DNA from: Corynebacterium flavescens
GTDB lineage: Bacteria; Actinomycetota; Actinomycetes; Mycobacteriales; Mycobacteriaceae
DNA length: 64,000 bases
Direction: 5' to 3'
Assembly: GCF_008693105.1 (NCBI RefSeq)
Contig: NZ_VXKK01000026.1
Coordinates: forward strand, 233,760 to 297,759
Both the position numbers and the translations under genes were made by a program. This document shows positions 24,608-33,311 of the stretch, piece after piece (positions within the stretch are counted from its first letter, which is position 1; each line of letters starts with the position of its first letter). Below the pieces are notes generated by a model, which saw only the letters and a list, made by a program, of their open reading frames with translations, was not told the origin of the DNA and searched no databases.

Positions 24608-26569
24608 ATGTCGGATTCGAAATTCTTGCTGTATTTGCATGGTGTGAGCACAAGCAAGACTCATGACAGTGGCTCCAGCGAAGCATGGAAAACGGCTCTA
24701 TTTGCAGAACTAGAAGAGTTGGGTTTCCGCAACCTAGATTCATTTCGCGTTATTGAGCCTTCCTATACAGACCTGCTGCATTCGAACGATGCTAAAGCTG
24801 ACGTTCCGCCGACGACCACGAAGCGTTTGGGCAAAGTGGAAGCCGAAGATCACCTCCGGGCTTATCAGGAGAGGGTCTCTGCCCTTGAGGTTAAGTGGGG
24901 ATATAGCTACGAGGGCCCAGGCATGGCGTACCAAGATTCCCTCGTGTCCGCGGTTAAGAATTTCGGGGCATTTCGGCAGGCGAAGTCTTATGTTGAAGAT
25001 GACAACGTCAGAGCCCAAGTACTCAGCAAGATTCTGGATTCACTTCCTGATGAAGGGCGACTTGTCATTGTGGGCCATAGTCTTGGCTCGGTCATCGCTG
25101 CAGATCTCGTGACGCGGATATCCCCGAAAGTACAAGTGGAAGGGATGATTACCGTGGGCAGTCCGCTCGGGACCTCATACTTCTCAGGAAAGAAGCTGAC
25201 GAAGGAACTGGTCAACTCGCCCCAGAATCTTGGGTGGTGGGTAAACCTTTGGGGAACAGGAGACCCTGTAGCGGCATCACGGGGGATTTCAGCCAAGATT
25301 GAATGGGTCCTCGACTTGCCGGTAAAGACCGGTTGGAAGCCCGGGCCGGCGCATTCTTCCAAGAACTATCTATCCAACCCAAATGTGGCGAATCTTATCG
25401 GCACTGCGCTGCTCGGCCCGCTGTGCAGAGAAATCGTCCCAGTGGATTCTGGTGTCGACGTTCCCTTTGACCAGGCCGAATGGTTGGCCGTGGCGGCGCT
25501 GCGCTACGTATACCTTGTGGAGTGCCAGCTTAAGGAGAATAGCAAGAGCAAGAAAGACAAAGAGACGTTGGAGCGGTATTCCGGGGCCCGCATCCTCGTC
25601 CAATCGCGCGCGATAACGGAGCTGATTGAACGCAGAAAGACTGAAGCTAAGCCCATTCCCTCTGAGCTCATTCGGATGAGCATAGAACTCGCTGAGGAGG
25701 GAAAGAAGACGGCCCCAGAACCTACTCAGCTGACACGACTGAGCCGAGAAGACGCAGTGGAAATCGTGCCGCGTCTTTTGACCGAGAACCTCATTAATCC
25801 CTATGAGATCTCCATCCGCGAGGAGATTAGAAAAGAGGCTGCTAAAGATCTTAGCGCGGAGCTGGGGTTGAGAAGCACCTTCGGCGTGCAAGCGCTGGAA
25901 TCAATTCAGCTTGTCCAAGAAGAATTGCGAGGAGGCAGTAACGCCCTTGGGAACGGGCTTATTCTGGGCGCTGCCGGCTTGGGGGCGGTGGCAATGGTAG
26001 TCGCGACAGGTGGACTTGCCCTAGCAGCGGCTCCGGGTGCATTTGGAGCCGCGGCGGTGACCAGCGCTTTAGCTGCTTTTGGCCCAGGTGGAATGATTGG
26101 GGGGCTCTTTAGCTCCGGCGCCTTGTTGAGTGCCGGAAGTGGAACTCTAGCTCTTAGCCTCTCAAACACCCGAGCTAGTGCTGCGGTTGTGGAAGAAATG
26201 CTCGTGTTACCGCTCGTGGAGGCAGAACTTCGCAAGCAGCTTAAGCTTGAGGCAAATCCTTCGATCTGGTTTGAGATCGTTGAAGCGGAAATGAATGTCC
26301 GCCGTGAGTACCAGCAACTTGTGCCTTTCTGCGACCATAAGTCTGCGGCGTTGAAGGGCCTAAAGTCAAAGCTCACCTCTATAGTACGTGCCCTCGACTT
26401 CTTGAGAGCACTAGGTCTTGAACCAGGCGTAGAGAAGTCTGAGGCAAAGAAAGCCCCAAAGAAGGCCGCAAAGAAAACTGCAAAGGATGCAGATGCTAAA
26501 GCGGAGCGTAGAGCCGTAGGACAGCGAAAGGTTCCTAAGCTGGAGTTAGCCGCAGGCACTTCTAAGTAA
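24608..26569 (+). CDS. Alpha/beta hydrolase with hydrophobic core and Lys-rich tail
   Basis: A 653-aa protein in three parts. Residues 1-300 are an alpha/beta hydrolase (lipase-like): KFLLYLHGVS at the start and the nucleophile elbow VGHSLGS with Ser158; GDP (about 216) and an AHSS motif (about 255) could supply the acid and His. Residues about 440-525 are strongly hydrophobic and Gly/Ala-rich, enough for two membrane helices or a hairpin. The last 50 residues are a Lys/Ala histone-like tail (KKAPKKAAKKTAK). AAAGAGCG precedes the ATG. It stands alone at the edge of the defence island. A membrane-lipid-cleaving effector is an attractive inference, but no family was recognised beyond the hydrolase fold. 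Confidence 0.7.
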   Translation: MSDSKFLLYLHGVSTSKTHDSGSSEAWKTALFAELEELGFRNLDSFRVIEPSYTDLLHSNDAKADVPPTTTKRLGKVEAEDHLRAYQERVSALEVKWGYSYEGPGMAYQDSLVSAVKNFGAFRQAKSYVEDDNVRAQVLSKILDSLPDEGRLVIVGHSLGSVIAADLVTRISPKVQVEGMITVGSPLGTSYFSGKKLTKELVNSPQNLGWWVNLWGTGDPVAASRGISAKIEWVLDLPVKTGWKPGPAHSSKNYLSNPNVANLIGTALLGPLCREIVPVDSGVDVPFDQAEWLAVAALRYVYLVECQLKENSKSKKDKETLERYSGARILVQSRAITELIERRKTEAKPIPSELIRMSIELAEEGKKTAPEPTQLTRLSREDAVEIVPRLLTENLINPYEISIREEIRKEAAKDLSAELGLRSTFGVQALESIQLVQEELRGGSNALGNGLILGAAGLGAVAMVVATGGLALAAAPGAFGAAAVTSALAAFGPGGMIGGLFSSGALLSAGSGTLALSLSNTRASAAVVEEMLVLPLVEAELRKQLKLEANPSIWFEIVEAEMNVRREYQQLVPFCDHKSAALKGLKSKLTSIVRALDFLRALGLEPGVEKSEAKKAPKKAAKKTAKDADAKAERRAVGQRKVPKLELAAGTSK

Positions 26570-26758
26570 GAAGCTTGGAGCCTTCGGTCATGGTCATTTG
26601 CTAAATGCCGAGTTCGAGGGGGAACTTTTGGTCTGGCGGGGCATCGCCAAGCGCGGGCAGGAGCTGTGTTGCGGGCGTGCTGTAGGTGGCGTGGGGGCCT
26701 CGTTGTCTTGGGAATTTGTTGCAGTCATGTGGCATAAAGCAAGGTCTGAGTACAGTTT

Positions 26759-26799
26759 TTGATTCGTCACACAAACTCGATAAAGTGAGGCTTTCTTTA
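26759..26799 (+). promoter_or_regulatory. Promoter with candidate DtxR box
   Basis: TTGATT (26759-26764) and TAAAGT (26781-26786) are spaced 16 bases, a reasonable corynebacterial promoter. A 19-bp site at 26781-26799 (TAAAGTGAGGCTTTCTTTA) overlaps the -10 and agrees with the DtxR consensus TWAGGTWAGSCTWACCTWA at 15 of 19 positions, including both outer arms. The downstream operon is an iron-type ABC transporter, so repression by DtxR with iron is the expected logic. Confidence 0.6.
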
Positions 26800-26832
26800 G
26801 TTAGTACATCCTTTGGAGAAGGGGGCGGCGCC

Positions 26833-27900
26833 TTGTCGCGATTTCGTTTGTTGAAGCAATGGTCTGCACTGACGGTGGTGGGACTTGCTGGTGTGATGAT
26901 GGCGTCGTGTGGCGCCTCCGAGGCTGTGGACGAGGGGCCGGCGCAAGCACAGGGCGAGGGTGCCACGCAGTACCCGTTGACCTTGGAGAACTGTGGTACC
27001 GAGGTGACCATTGACAGTGCGCCGTCGCGGATAGTGTCGCTGGACCAGAACTCCACGGAGATTCTCTTGTCTTTGGGACTTGAGGATCGAATGGTGGGCA
27101 CGGCTTCGTGGACGGACCCGGTGTTGGATTCGCTGGCCGAGGCCAATGACAAAGTCCCGCGCCTTTCAGACAACGCGCCGACCTATGAGGTGCTGTTGGA
27201 TGCGGACCCTGATTTCGTGACCGCATCATTTGGGCGTCACTACAAGGCGGAGGGCGGGGTGGCCTCCCGCGAGCGCCTTTCCGAGACGGGCATTGGTTCT
27301 TATCTCTCACCGACCGATTGCGAGGGTGGGGTGAGCATCAACGCGGGAGGAACGCGCACCACGCCGCTGACGGTGGATGTTCTCTACCAAGAGATTCGTG
27401 ATTTGGCGGCCATTTTTGATGTGCCAGAGCGCGGTGAGGAACTCGTCGACAAGCTTGAGGAGCGCACCCAGGCTGCCCTTAAGGGCGTGGATCTGCACGG
27501 CCGCAGCGTGGCCTTCTGGTTCGCAGACACCCGGGCGCCGTATATTGCCGGCGGGTTGGGCTCGGCCTCCATGCTGGCAAATATGACGGATATGAAGAAC
27601 GTCTACGCCGATGTGAAGGACGATTGGCCCGCGGTTGGTTGGGAATCCTTCGTTGGCAAGGATCCGCAGATCATTGTCTTGGGGGACTTGCAGCGTGGCC
27701 GTTTCCCCGGAGACCGGCTCGATGACAAGATTGACTTCTTGAAGTCGGACCCGCTGACGAGCAAGCTTTCAGCCGTCCAGAATGAGTGCTTCATTGCGCT
27801 ACATGGGGCGGAGATGAACCCGTCGATCCGCTACGTGGATGGGCTGGAGAAGATTCAGGCCTGGACGCGTGATGCAGGAGCATGCGCAGCTAGTGAGTAA
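26833..27900 (+). CDS. Fe-siderophore-type ABC substrate-binding lipoprotein
   Basis: The periplasmic-binding component of a FecB/BtuF-class iron transporter, anchored as a lipoprotein. From the TTG at 26833 (GGAG and a G-rich run upstream) the N-terminus is a signal peptide, MSRFRLLKQW then a hydrophobic stretch, ending in the lipobox MMASC. The mature protein shows SRIVSLDQNSTEILLSLGLEDRMVGT, the conserved TroA-like start, and a C-terminal WPAVGWESFVGKDPQIIVLGD. The frame is open to 26686, but earlier starts would bury the signal peptide. It overlaps the permease start. An iron complex is the likely cargo, supported by the DtxR-like box; haem or cobalamin are alternatives. Confidence 0.88.
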   Translation: MSRFRLLKQWSALTVVGLAGVMMASCGASEAVDEGPAQAQGEGATQYPLTLENCGTEVTIDSAPSRIVSLDQNSTEILLSLGLEDRMVGTASWTDPVLDSLAEANDKVPRLSDNAPTYEVLLDADPDFVTASFGRHYKAEGGVASRERLSETGIGSYLSPTDCEGGVSINAGGTRTTPLTVDVLYQEIRDLAAIFDVPERGEELVDKLEERTQAALKGVDLHGRSVAFWFADTRAPYIAGGLGSASMLANMTDMKNVYADVKDDWPAVGWESFVGKDPQIIVLGDLQRGRFPGDRLDDKIDFLKSDPLTSKLSAVQNECFIALHGAEMNPSIRYVDGLEKIQAWTRDAGACAASE

Positions 27901-29011
27901 TAAGACCATTGATGTGGGGACGGGCCCAGCAAGCTCAACGACCCCAGTGAGCCCAACGCGTGCGGCGATGGCCCCGCGCGCCGGGTCGAAGGTATCGCGG
28001 GGCCTGGCTGTGGCGGGTTTTAGCCTGCTTGGCATCCTGGTCTTTCTCCTCTCCGTGGGAGTAGCTATGACGCTGGGCCCGGCAGATGTTTCTTTGGTGA
28101 ACGTGCGCGATATCATCACAAATCATCTGGGGCTCACGGACATTCCGATACATGTTTCGGATGAGGCGATTGTGTGGCAGGAGCGTCTGCCACGCGCGCT
28201 CGTCGCCGCAGCGTGCGGTGCGGGGTTGGGGTTATGCGGAACGATCTTGCAGTCTTTATTGCGTAACCCGCTGGCGGATCCCTTCATCCTGGGGGTGTCC
28301 TCGGGCGCGTCCACCGGTGCCGTGCTCGTCGGTGTCCTGGGTCTTGGGGGCACGTTCATCGGGCTTTCGGGCGGTGCCTTTGTCGGGGCGCTTGCGGCCT
28401 TTGGCCTGGTGCTCTTGCTGGCGAGGTATTCGAATGCAGGCACGGGAAGCATCGTGCTTGCCGGCGTGGCGAGCACACAGCTATTTTCGGCGCTCACCTC
28501 GCTGGTGATCTTCGCCTTTGCTGACTCCGATGAGGCCCGGGGCGTGATGTTCTGGCTGCTTGGTTCCTTGGAAGGAATGAGGTGGGCAGATGTTGCGCTG
28601 ACTGCTTCGGTCGCTTTCATCGGGGTGGGGATCGCACTGTTTTATCTGCGCTCACTCGATGGCTTTGCCTTTGGCGATGAAGTGGCCGCCTCCCTAGGCA
28701 TTCACGTCGCGCGCACGCGGGTGATTCTGTTGATTCTTACCGCGCTGGTGACGGCGACCCTGGTGAGCGTGGCTGGCTCGATTGGCTTCGTCGGATTGGT
28801 TCTGCCCCACGCGGCGCGCCTCATGTTTGGGCAGCGCCACTCCCGGGTGGTCCCAGCCACGGTGATTCTTGGTGCGATCTTCATGGTGTGGGTCGACGCA
28901 GCCTCCCGGGTGGCCTTTGCGCCGACGCCCCTGCCCGTCGGCGTCGGTACGGCGCTCGTGGGCGTGCCGGTATTCGTCCTCCTTCTCGTCAGAAGGGGGA
29001 AACGAGCATGA
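27872..29011 (+). CDS. FecCD-family iron ABC transporter permease
   Basis: A FecCD/BtuC-type permease with about ten hydrophobic helices. WQERLPRALVAAACGAGLGLCGTILQSLLRNPLADPFILGVSSGAS is covered in pieces by the family signature (RLPR, GxxLxxxGxxxQ, RNPLADPxxLGxSxGA). SIGFVGLVLPHAARL near the C-terminus is the ATPase-coupling loop. Possible starts are ATG 27872 and GTG 27893, the latter 12 bases after AGGAG; both overlap the binding-protein gene. The stop overlaps the ATPase start (ATGA). Confidence 0.92.
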   Translation: MQEHAQLVSNKTIDVGTGPASSTTPVSPTRAAMAPRAGSKVSRGLAVAGFSLLGILVFLLSVGVAMTLGPADVSLVNVRDIITNHLGLTDIPIHVSDEAIVWQERLPRALVAAACGAGLGLCGTILQSLLRNPLADPFILGVSSGASTGAVLVGVLGLGGTFIGLSGGAFVGALAAFGLVLLLARYSNAGTGSIVLAGVASTQLFSALTSLVIFAFADSDEARGVMFWLLGSLEGMRWADVALTASVAFIGVGIALFYLRSLDGFAFGDEVAASLGIHVARTRVILLILTALVTATLVSVAGSIGFVGLVLPHAARLMFGQRHSRVVPATVILGAIFMVWVDAASRVAFAPTPLPVGVGTALVGVPVFVLLLVRRGKRA

Positions 29012-29799
29012 CGATCCACGCGAATGAAGTCTCTTGGCGGCGCGGGGGAGCGTTAGTTGTTGACGGCGTGAGCGTAAACCCGCAGCGCGGTGAGACCGTC
29101 GGGTTGCTCGGGCCGAATGGCTCGGGCAAGTCCTCGCTGCTCAATCTCCTGCAGGCCGCGGCGAAGCCAGATTCAGGGTCCGTCTTGCTCGATGGTGAGG
29201 ACATTCACGGATTGGGGCGCAAGGCCGTGGCGCGCCGCGTCGCCTCAGTGACGCAGCATGCGGATACCGATACGGACATCACCGTCTACGATGTCGTGCG
29301 TTTGGGGCGCACTCCGCACCGCTCGTTGTGGGGTGCGGGAAGTGCCGGCGATGAGCAGGCAATAGCGCAGGCATTGGACAAGGTTGCTCTCACGGACAAA
29401 GCCGAGCGCCCGTGGCGTTCACTATCCGGCGGTGAGAGGCAGCGCGCCCACATTGCCCGCGCTCTCGCGCAACAACCGCAAGAGCTGTTGATGGATGAGC
29501 CGACAAACCACCTCGACATCCGTCACCAGATTGAGCTGCTGCATCTTGTTTCCACGCTCGATGTCACCACCATCGTGGCCCTGCATGATCTCAATCTTGC
29601 GGCGATGTTTTGTGACAGCGTTGTCGTTCTCAAACAGGGCCGTGTAGTGGCCGCCGGCCCGCCCGCGACGGTGCTGACTAAAGAACTAGTCCGTGATGTC
29701 TACGAGGTAGATGCAGATATCACGGACGATCCTTCCACGGGGAGGGTGAAGATCTTCTTTCGCCCGCCCGCGGCTTTTGCAGGTATTCAACCCAGTTAG
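29008..29799 (+). CDS. FecE-type iron ABC transporter ATPase
   Basis: The 263-aa ATPase of the iron transporter. Walker A GPNGSGKSS, Q-loop VTQHAD, signature LSGGERQRAHIARAL, Walker B LLMDEPTNHLD and the switch His in VALHDLN are all present. ATG 29008 overlaps the permease stop by four bases; the frame is open upstream to 28888 within the permease and that part should not be included. With the two preceding genes this completes the transporter. It ends 12 bases before the convergent aldolase gene. Confidence 0.93.
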   Translation: MTIHANEVSWRRGGALVVDGVSVNPQRGETVGLLGPNGSGKSSLLNLLQAAAKPDSGSVLLDGEDIHGLGRKAVARRVASVTQHADTDTDITVYDVVRLGRTPHRSLWGAGSAGDEQAIAQALDKVALTDKAERPWRSLSGGERQRAHIARALAQQPQELLMDEPTNHLDIRHQIELLHLVSTLDVTTIVALHDLNLAAMFCDSVVVLKQGRVVAAGPPATVLTKELVRDVYEVDADITDDPSTGRVKIFFRPPAAFAGIQPS

Positions 29800-29811
29800 G
29801 GTTGTACTGAG

Positions 29812-30720
29812 CTAGGCCACCGAGGCCTTGTAAATCTCCTCAATGCTGTGGTTGAGGGTGGCGTTGAACTCCTCGTCGGACTGGCCGGCGGACAGCCCCT
29901 CGAGCAGCGCGCGGCTGAAGCTGGCGATAAGCCCCGGGTTGCGGGCAAGGCGCTGTGCGGCTTCATCGCGCTCGTAGCCGCCGGAGAGCGCTAGCACGCG
30001 GGCAACACGCGGGTGCGCAATGAGCTCGGCATAGAAGTTGTCCTCGGTGGGAATGGTCACTTTGAGGGAGACCTGAACATCACCCAGCGCGTCGAGACCT
30101 TTGAGGAGTTCCTCTCGCAAGATTGCCTCGGCCTGTGCCTTGTCGGGTGCTTCGATGCTGACCTCGGGCTCGAGGATAGGAACGAGACCCGCGGCGATGA
30201 CTTCCTCGGCCACCTCAAATTGCTGCTTGACGACGTCCGCTATACCCGCAGCGTTCGCCGCATGGATGACGGAGCGCTCCTTGGTGCCAAATACGCCGTG
30301 GGCACGCGCCTTGGCGAGGGTCTCAGCCAGGCCCGGGATGTCCTTCATCAGCTGGACATCATTATCGGTGGGAAGCAGGCCCTTGTCGATCTTGAGGATC
30401 GGCACGATGCCTTTGTTCTTCCACAGATACTCGGCGGTGTTGATGCCCTCAATCTCACGGTCAAGGGTGTTCTCAAAGAGGATGGCGGCGAGGATGCGCT
30501 CCTTGGTGAATACCGGGCTGGTGATGACCCGGGTGCGCGCCTCGTGGATGAGATCAAACATCTCCTCATGATTGGAATAGGCGCTTTCCTCGACACCGTA
30601 GGCCTTCAGTGCCTTCGGGGTGCTTCCGCCGCTCTGGTCGAGCGCGGCGACGAAGCCGGGATCGTTGGAAAAACGTTCTGCTTGCTGCGGATCTGGAGTG
30701 AGTTTTTGTTCTGTGCTCAT
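29812..30720 (-). CDS. fda: Fructose-bisphosphate aldolase, class I
   Basis: A Schiff-base (class I) aldolase cleaving fructose 1,6-bisphosphate into dihydroxyacetone phosphate and glyceraldehyde 3-phosphate. The N-terminal FVAALDQSGGSTPKAL is the bacterial class I signature, VPILKIDKGLLP and LVPILEPEVSIEA follow, with lysines placed as in staphylococcal-type enzymes of about 300 aa. I choose the ATG at 30720 (MSTEQKLTPD), since the upstream 12 codons lack family similarity. Corynebacteria normally rely on a class II aldolase, so this is probably a second isozyme. It is divergent from the META lipoprotein gene. Confidence 0.9.
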   Translation of the reverse strand: MSTEQKLTPDPQQAERFSNDPGFVAALDQSGGSTPKALKAYGVEESAYSNHEEMFDLIHEARTRVITSPVFTKERILAAILFENTLDREIEGINTAEYLWKNKGIVPILKIDKGLLPTDNDVQLMKDIPGLAETLAKARAHGVFGTKERSVIHAANAAGIADVVKQQFEVAEEVIAAGLVPILEPEVSIEAPDKAQAEAILREELLKGLDALGDVQVSLKVTIPTEDNFYAELIAHPRVARVLALSGGYERDEAAQRLARNPGLIASFSRALLEGLSAGQSDEEFNATLNHSIEEIYKASVA

Positions 30721-30782
30721 AAGCCCGACTCTAGCACTAATGGAAATCGGCGTCATTAGAAATCTCTGTAGGCTGGTGAGGT

Positions 30783-31169
30783 ATGAAAAGGAACCGTGGT
30801 GTGAAGGTTGGAATCGTCACCTGCGGGGCGATAGTCGCAGGTGCCGTGGTGGTGGGCTGTGCAGAGTCCTCCGCGCGGGAAGACGCCGTGGGAACGTGGG
30901 GACCAGGAGGACCGGGCGAGCCGCAGCTGGTGCTCGATGCAGATGGCAGGGTCAGCGGCAGCGATGGCTGCAACCGGTTGATGGGCAGCTGGAGTGAGGC
31001 CGATGGCGAGATTCAGTTATCGGAGCTGGCCAGCACAATGATGGCATGCCTGGGAGACATCGATACCTGGCTTAACGGTGCTTCCAAGCTCAACGTGGAA
31101 GGGGATACTATGCACGTTCTCGACAACGGTGGGGTGGAAGTCGGGGTTCTTGAGCGCCAGCAGGAGTAG
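30783..31169 (+). CDS. META-domain (HslJ-like) lipoprotein
   Basis: A 128-aa secreted protein. The basic start and hydrophobic stretch (KVGIVTCGAIVAGAVVVGC) end in a lipobox cysteine at about residue 26. The mature part has a META/HslJ signature: GTWGP near the start, GSDGCNRLMGSW in the middle and STMMACLGD after it, the two cysteines being typical. Function of such proteins is unclear, with links to heat shock and envelope stress. The aldolase gene is divergent, 62 bases away. Confidence 0.75.
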   Translation: MKRNRGVKVGIVTCGAIVAGAVVVGCAESSAREDAVGTWGPGGPGEPQLVLDADGRVSGSDGCNRLMGSWSEADGEIQLSELASTMMACLGDIDTWLNGASKLNVEGDTMHVLDNGGVEVGVLERQQE

Positions 31170-31240
31170 CACCTGGACGCGGGTGTGAGTTCCTTCCGAA
31201 GTATTCAATGCGACCTTGGCTGCCTGTGCGAGTGGCTCTT

Positions 31241-31375
31241 TTAGGTGATCCGAAGCTGGTGGAGAGCTTTCTCAACACCCTCCCAGTCTGGGAAGTTTTC
31301 GATGTCCCGAGGGACGATTGCGCTCACTACTGACCCGGTTGGGGGACGCAGCCCAGATGACACAGGTGGCCTCCG
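31241..31375 (-). other. Possible gene remnant opposite the next ORF start
   Basis: On the minus strand a frame of 44 codons ends with TAA at 31241-31243. Its last 25 residues (IVPRDIENFPDWEGVEKAL then HQLRIT) look like a genuine protein C-terminus. No start fits, and it runs into the 5' end of the plus-strand gene at 31318. This may be the tail of a gene cut off by rearrangement. Confidence 0.25.
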
Positions 31376-32508
31376 TCATCAGTGAGAACTCCGGAAAGTG
31401 GCTCAAACTTGATGATGCCTCGGCGGCCGCGCTGAAGCAGTACGGCATGTCCATTAGCCGCGAGAACGGCCTCATGTGTGGGGTGGTGCGTGCGGAAGGA
31501 GGCGCCATCGCCAAGCATCTCCAGTTTGTGGGATCGCCCGCACGCTTGCTTAATCCGGCCGTGCTGATGGGCAAGGGCGGAATCATGAACCAGATTGCCA
31601 TGGAACAACAGATGGCGCAGATCAATGACTATCTCAAGACCATTGATGGCAAGCTCGATGATCTGGCGAAGGGGCTCCAGCGGGAGAAAGTCGGGGAGCT
31701 GCGCGCGAGCCGGAAGCTGCTAGAGAAGACCAAGAAGCTTCATGAAGCCACGGGTCATATTACGCCGGTAATGTGGTCGAAGATCGCTGATTTTGAGAAG
31801 CAACTGCAGGTCAGGCAGTCGGTATTGGTGGATGAATTGCGCGACATGGCCACGGAGGTGAGCAAAGAAACCAGTGTCAGCAAGCGCCTTGAGGCGCTGC
31901 AGAAGGCCAAGCCTGTGATCGCGCAGAATCTTCCTCTCTTGGCGGAGACGCTGTGGCAAGTGGATCTGTACCACGTCCTTGAGATCGCCTTCCAGCTGCA
32001 ATCCGAGATAGACGCCGAGGAAGGCAAGCTGCATGCTGCCATCCATCAGGCAGATACCCAGGAGGCGCGCGAGGAAGCTTCCTTGGCCGTAGCGGAGCTC
32101 TTTAGCGCCATCGCGCAGGCCGCTGTGCTGAGCGATGTCGAGCGCGCCCGCTACGTCAAAAAGTCCACGCAGCTCGTCGATCTCTGCCTACATAGTTTGA
32201 CTGAGATTGCGCGGGCGGAGAATGCCTTCTTCGGCATCGAACGCGAAATTCCAGCCCTCGAGCGAGAGCTCTGGCGCGCCGCCGTTGGCAGCATCCGGGA
32301 TGAGACGTGGGAGGACGTCGTGGGCCTAGCCAAGGGGACCTCGGCCAGCATCGGGTCCGGCGTGGAAAAGCTGCGGGGAAGCTTCGATGAGAAACGCCTC
32401 CAACACCGCCAAAAAGCGGCGCTGAAGAATGCCCAGAAGCACAGCGCCGGTGAGCTCGATTCACCTAAAGAAATAGCGTCTGATGCGGATTCCGGCGTGG
32501 GTAACTAG
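31318..32508 (+). CDS. Hypothetical coiled-coil protein
   Basis: A soluble, mostly helical protein of up to 396 aa that I do not assign to a family. An N-terminal part (about 1-75) is followed by GKGGIMNQIAMEQQMAQINDYLKTIDGKLDDL and further heptad-like stretches, suggesting coiled coils. The C-terminus is charged and low in complexity. The start is uncertain: TTG 31318 follows GAGGGA closely, ATG 31357 is an alternative. No signal peptide or membrane helix. Neighbours are unrelated. Confidence 0.6.
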   Translation: MRSLLTRLGDAAQMTQVASVISENSGKWLKLDDASAAALKQYGMSISRENGLMCGVVRAEGGAIAKHLQFVGSPARLLNPAVLMGKGGIMNQIAMEQQMAQINDYLKTIDGKLDDLAKGLQREKVGELRASRKLLEKTKKLHEATGHITPVMWSKIADFEKQLQVRQSVLVDELRDMATEVSKETSVSKRLEALQKAKPVIAQNLPLLAETLWQVDLYHVLEIAFQLQSEIDAEEGKLHAAIHQADTQEAREEASLAVAELFSAIAQAAVLSDVERARYVKKSTQLVDLCLHSLTEIARAENAFFGIEREIPALERELWRAAVGSIRDETWEDVVGLAKGTSASIGSGVEKLRGSFDEKRLQHRQKAALKNAQKHSAGELDSPKEIASDADSGVGN

Positions 32509-33074
32509 GCCATAACTGGTATTAACTCCACCCCATACCGGTGAAGTACTTCTCCACGCTGGCCATGTGAGCATGTGAATGACCAGGGGGAGGACCACCG
32601 GCTGATTCAGACAAGGCTCTTCCGGTATGCAAGCTCGCAGCCTTAGACTGCAAGTACATCGTAACCGGATGAGAGGAGAGCAGGTGAAAGAAGCTGATTC
32701 GCATCATTTTACCCGACGCGTTTCGCAGTAACTTCGCTGGGCGGCACAGCCAGAATCCAGTACTTCCTTCCCATCAACACTCGTACGAAGTAGGAGCCTC
32801 AAAGCGAATGCTATTGCACATATCGCGTCATCCCGAACCTTCGCTACAGCACTAAATTCCAGCCACTGACTATCCACAGATTGCAAGCGGAATAACCACT
32901 GATTCGATCCGCACCTAGGCTGAAGAGAACGCAGTAAGTAGCACACATAAGGTTCGGGATTTCTTTGCGTTTTCTAGTCTTTTTCTTGCCGCGGATTCTC
33001 ACACTGAACTGGCGATTTGTATAAGCGCTGAGTTCTCAATTACGCTTAGCTAGTCCGCAAGGATAGGTGAACAT
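32509..33074. other. Stretch without a recognised gene
   Basis: About 565 bases between the coiled-coil gene and tRNA-Glu. Minus-strand frames at 32522-32707 and 32704-32946 abut but show no family. TTGTAT (about 33016) and TACGCT (about 33040), 18 bases apart, may be the tRNA promoter. Nothing else could be supported. Confidence 0.35.
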
Positions 33075-33147
33075 GCCCCGTTCGTCTAGGGGCCTAGGAC
33101 GCCGCCCTCTCACGGCGGTAACACGGGTTCAAATCCCGTACGGGGTA
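33075..33147 (+). tRNA. tRNA-Glu (CTC)
   Basis: A 73-base cloverleaf. The acceptor stem GCCCCGT pairs with ACGGGGT (one G-T pair), the anticodon arm CCGCC-CTCTCAC-GGCGG presents anticodon CTC, and the T arm CGGGTTCAAATCCCG is standard. Discriminator is A at 33147; CCA is not encoded. The sequence closely follows bacterial tRNA-Glu. Confidence 0.94.
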
Positions 33148-33158
33148 CAAAATGAAGG

Positions 33159-33195
33159 TCCCGAGCTGTATCAAAGATACTGGCTCGGGACTTTT
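33159..33195 (+). terminator. Rho-independent terminator after tRNA-Glu
   Basis: GTCCCGAG and CTCGGGAC form a strong stem (33159-33166 with 33184-33191), followed by TTTT. It starts 11 bases after the tRNA. Confidence 0.82.
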
Positions 33196-33251
33196 CGCGC
33201 TGTGCGCAGTCCGTTGCGGGATCTTCTGGGTTTTGGAGTGCATGGTGGAGA

Positions 33252-33278
33252 GGGACACGCAAAAACGTGTCCCTTTTT
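33252..33278 (+). terminator. Second Rho-independent terminator
   Basis: GGGACACG (33252-33259), a six-base A-rich loop, CGTGTCCC (33266-33273) and TTTTT make a textbook terminator. It is the second within 120 bases after the tRNA and lies 34 bases before the end of the convergent HNH gene. Confidence 0.85.
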
Positions 33279-33311
33279 GGGGTGCGGGAAGTCGCCGTTA
33301 GGCTTGTTATC

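Noticed and set aside
33075..33147. tRNA-Glu as integration site for the defence island
   Set aside because: No duplicate of the tRNA 3' end was seen elsewhere in the window and about 6 kb of non-defence genes lie between.
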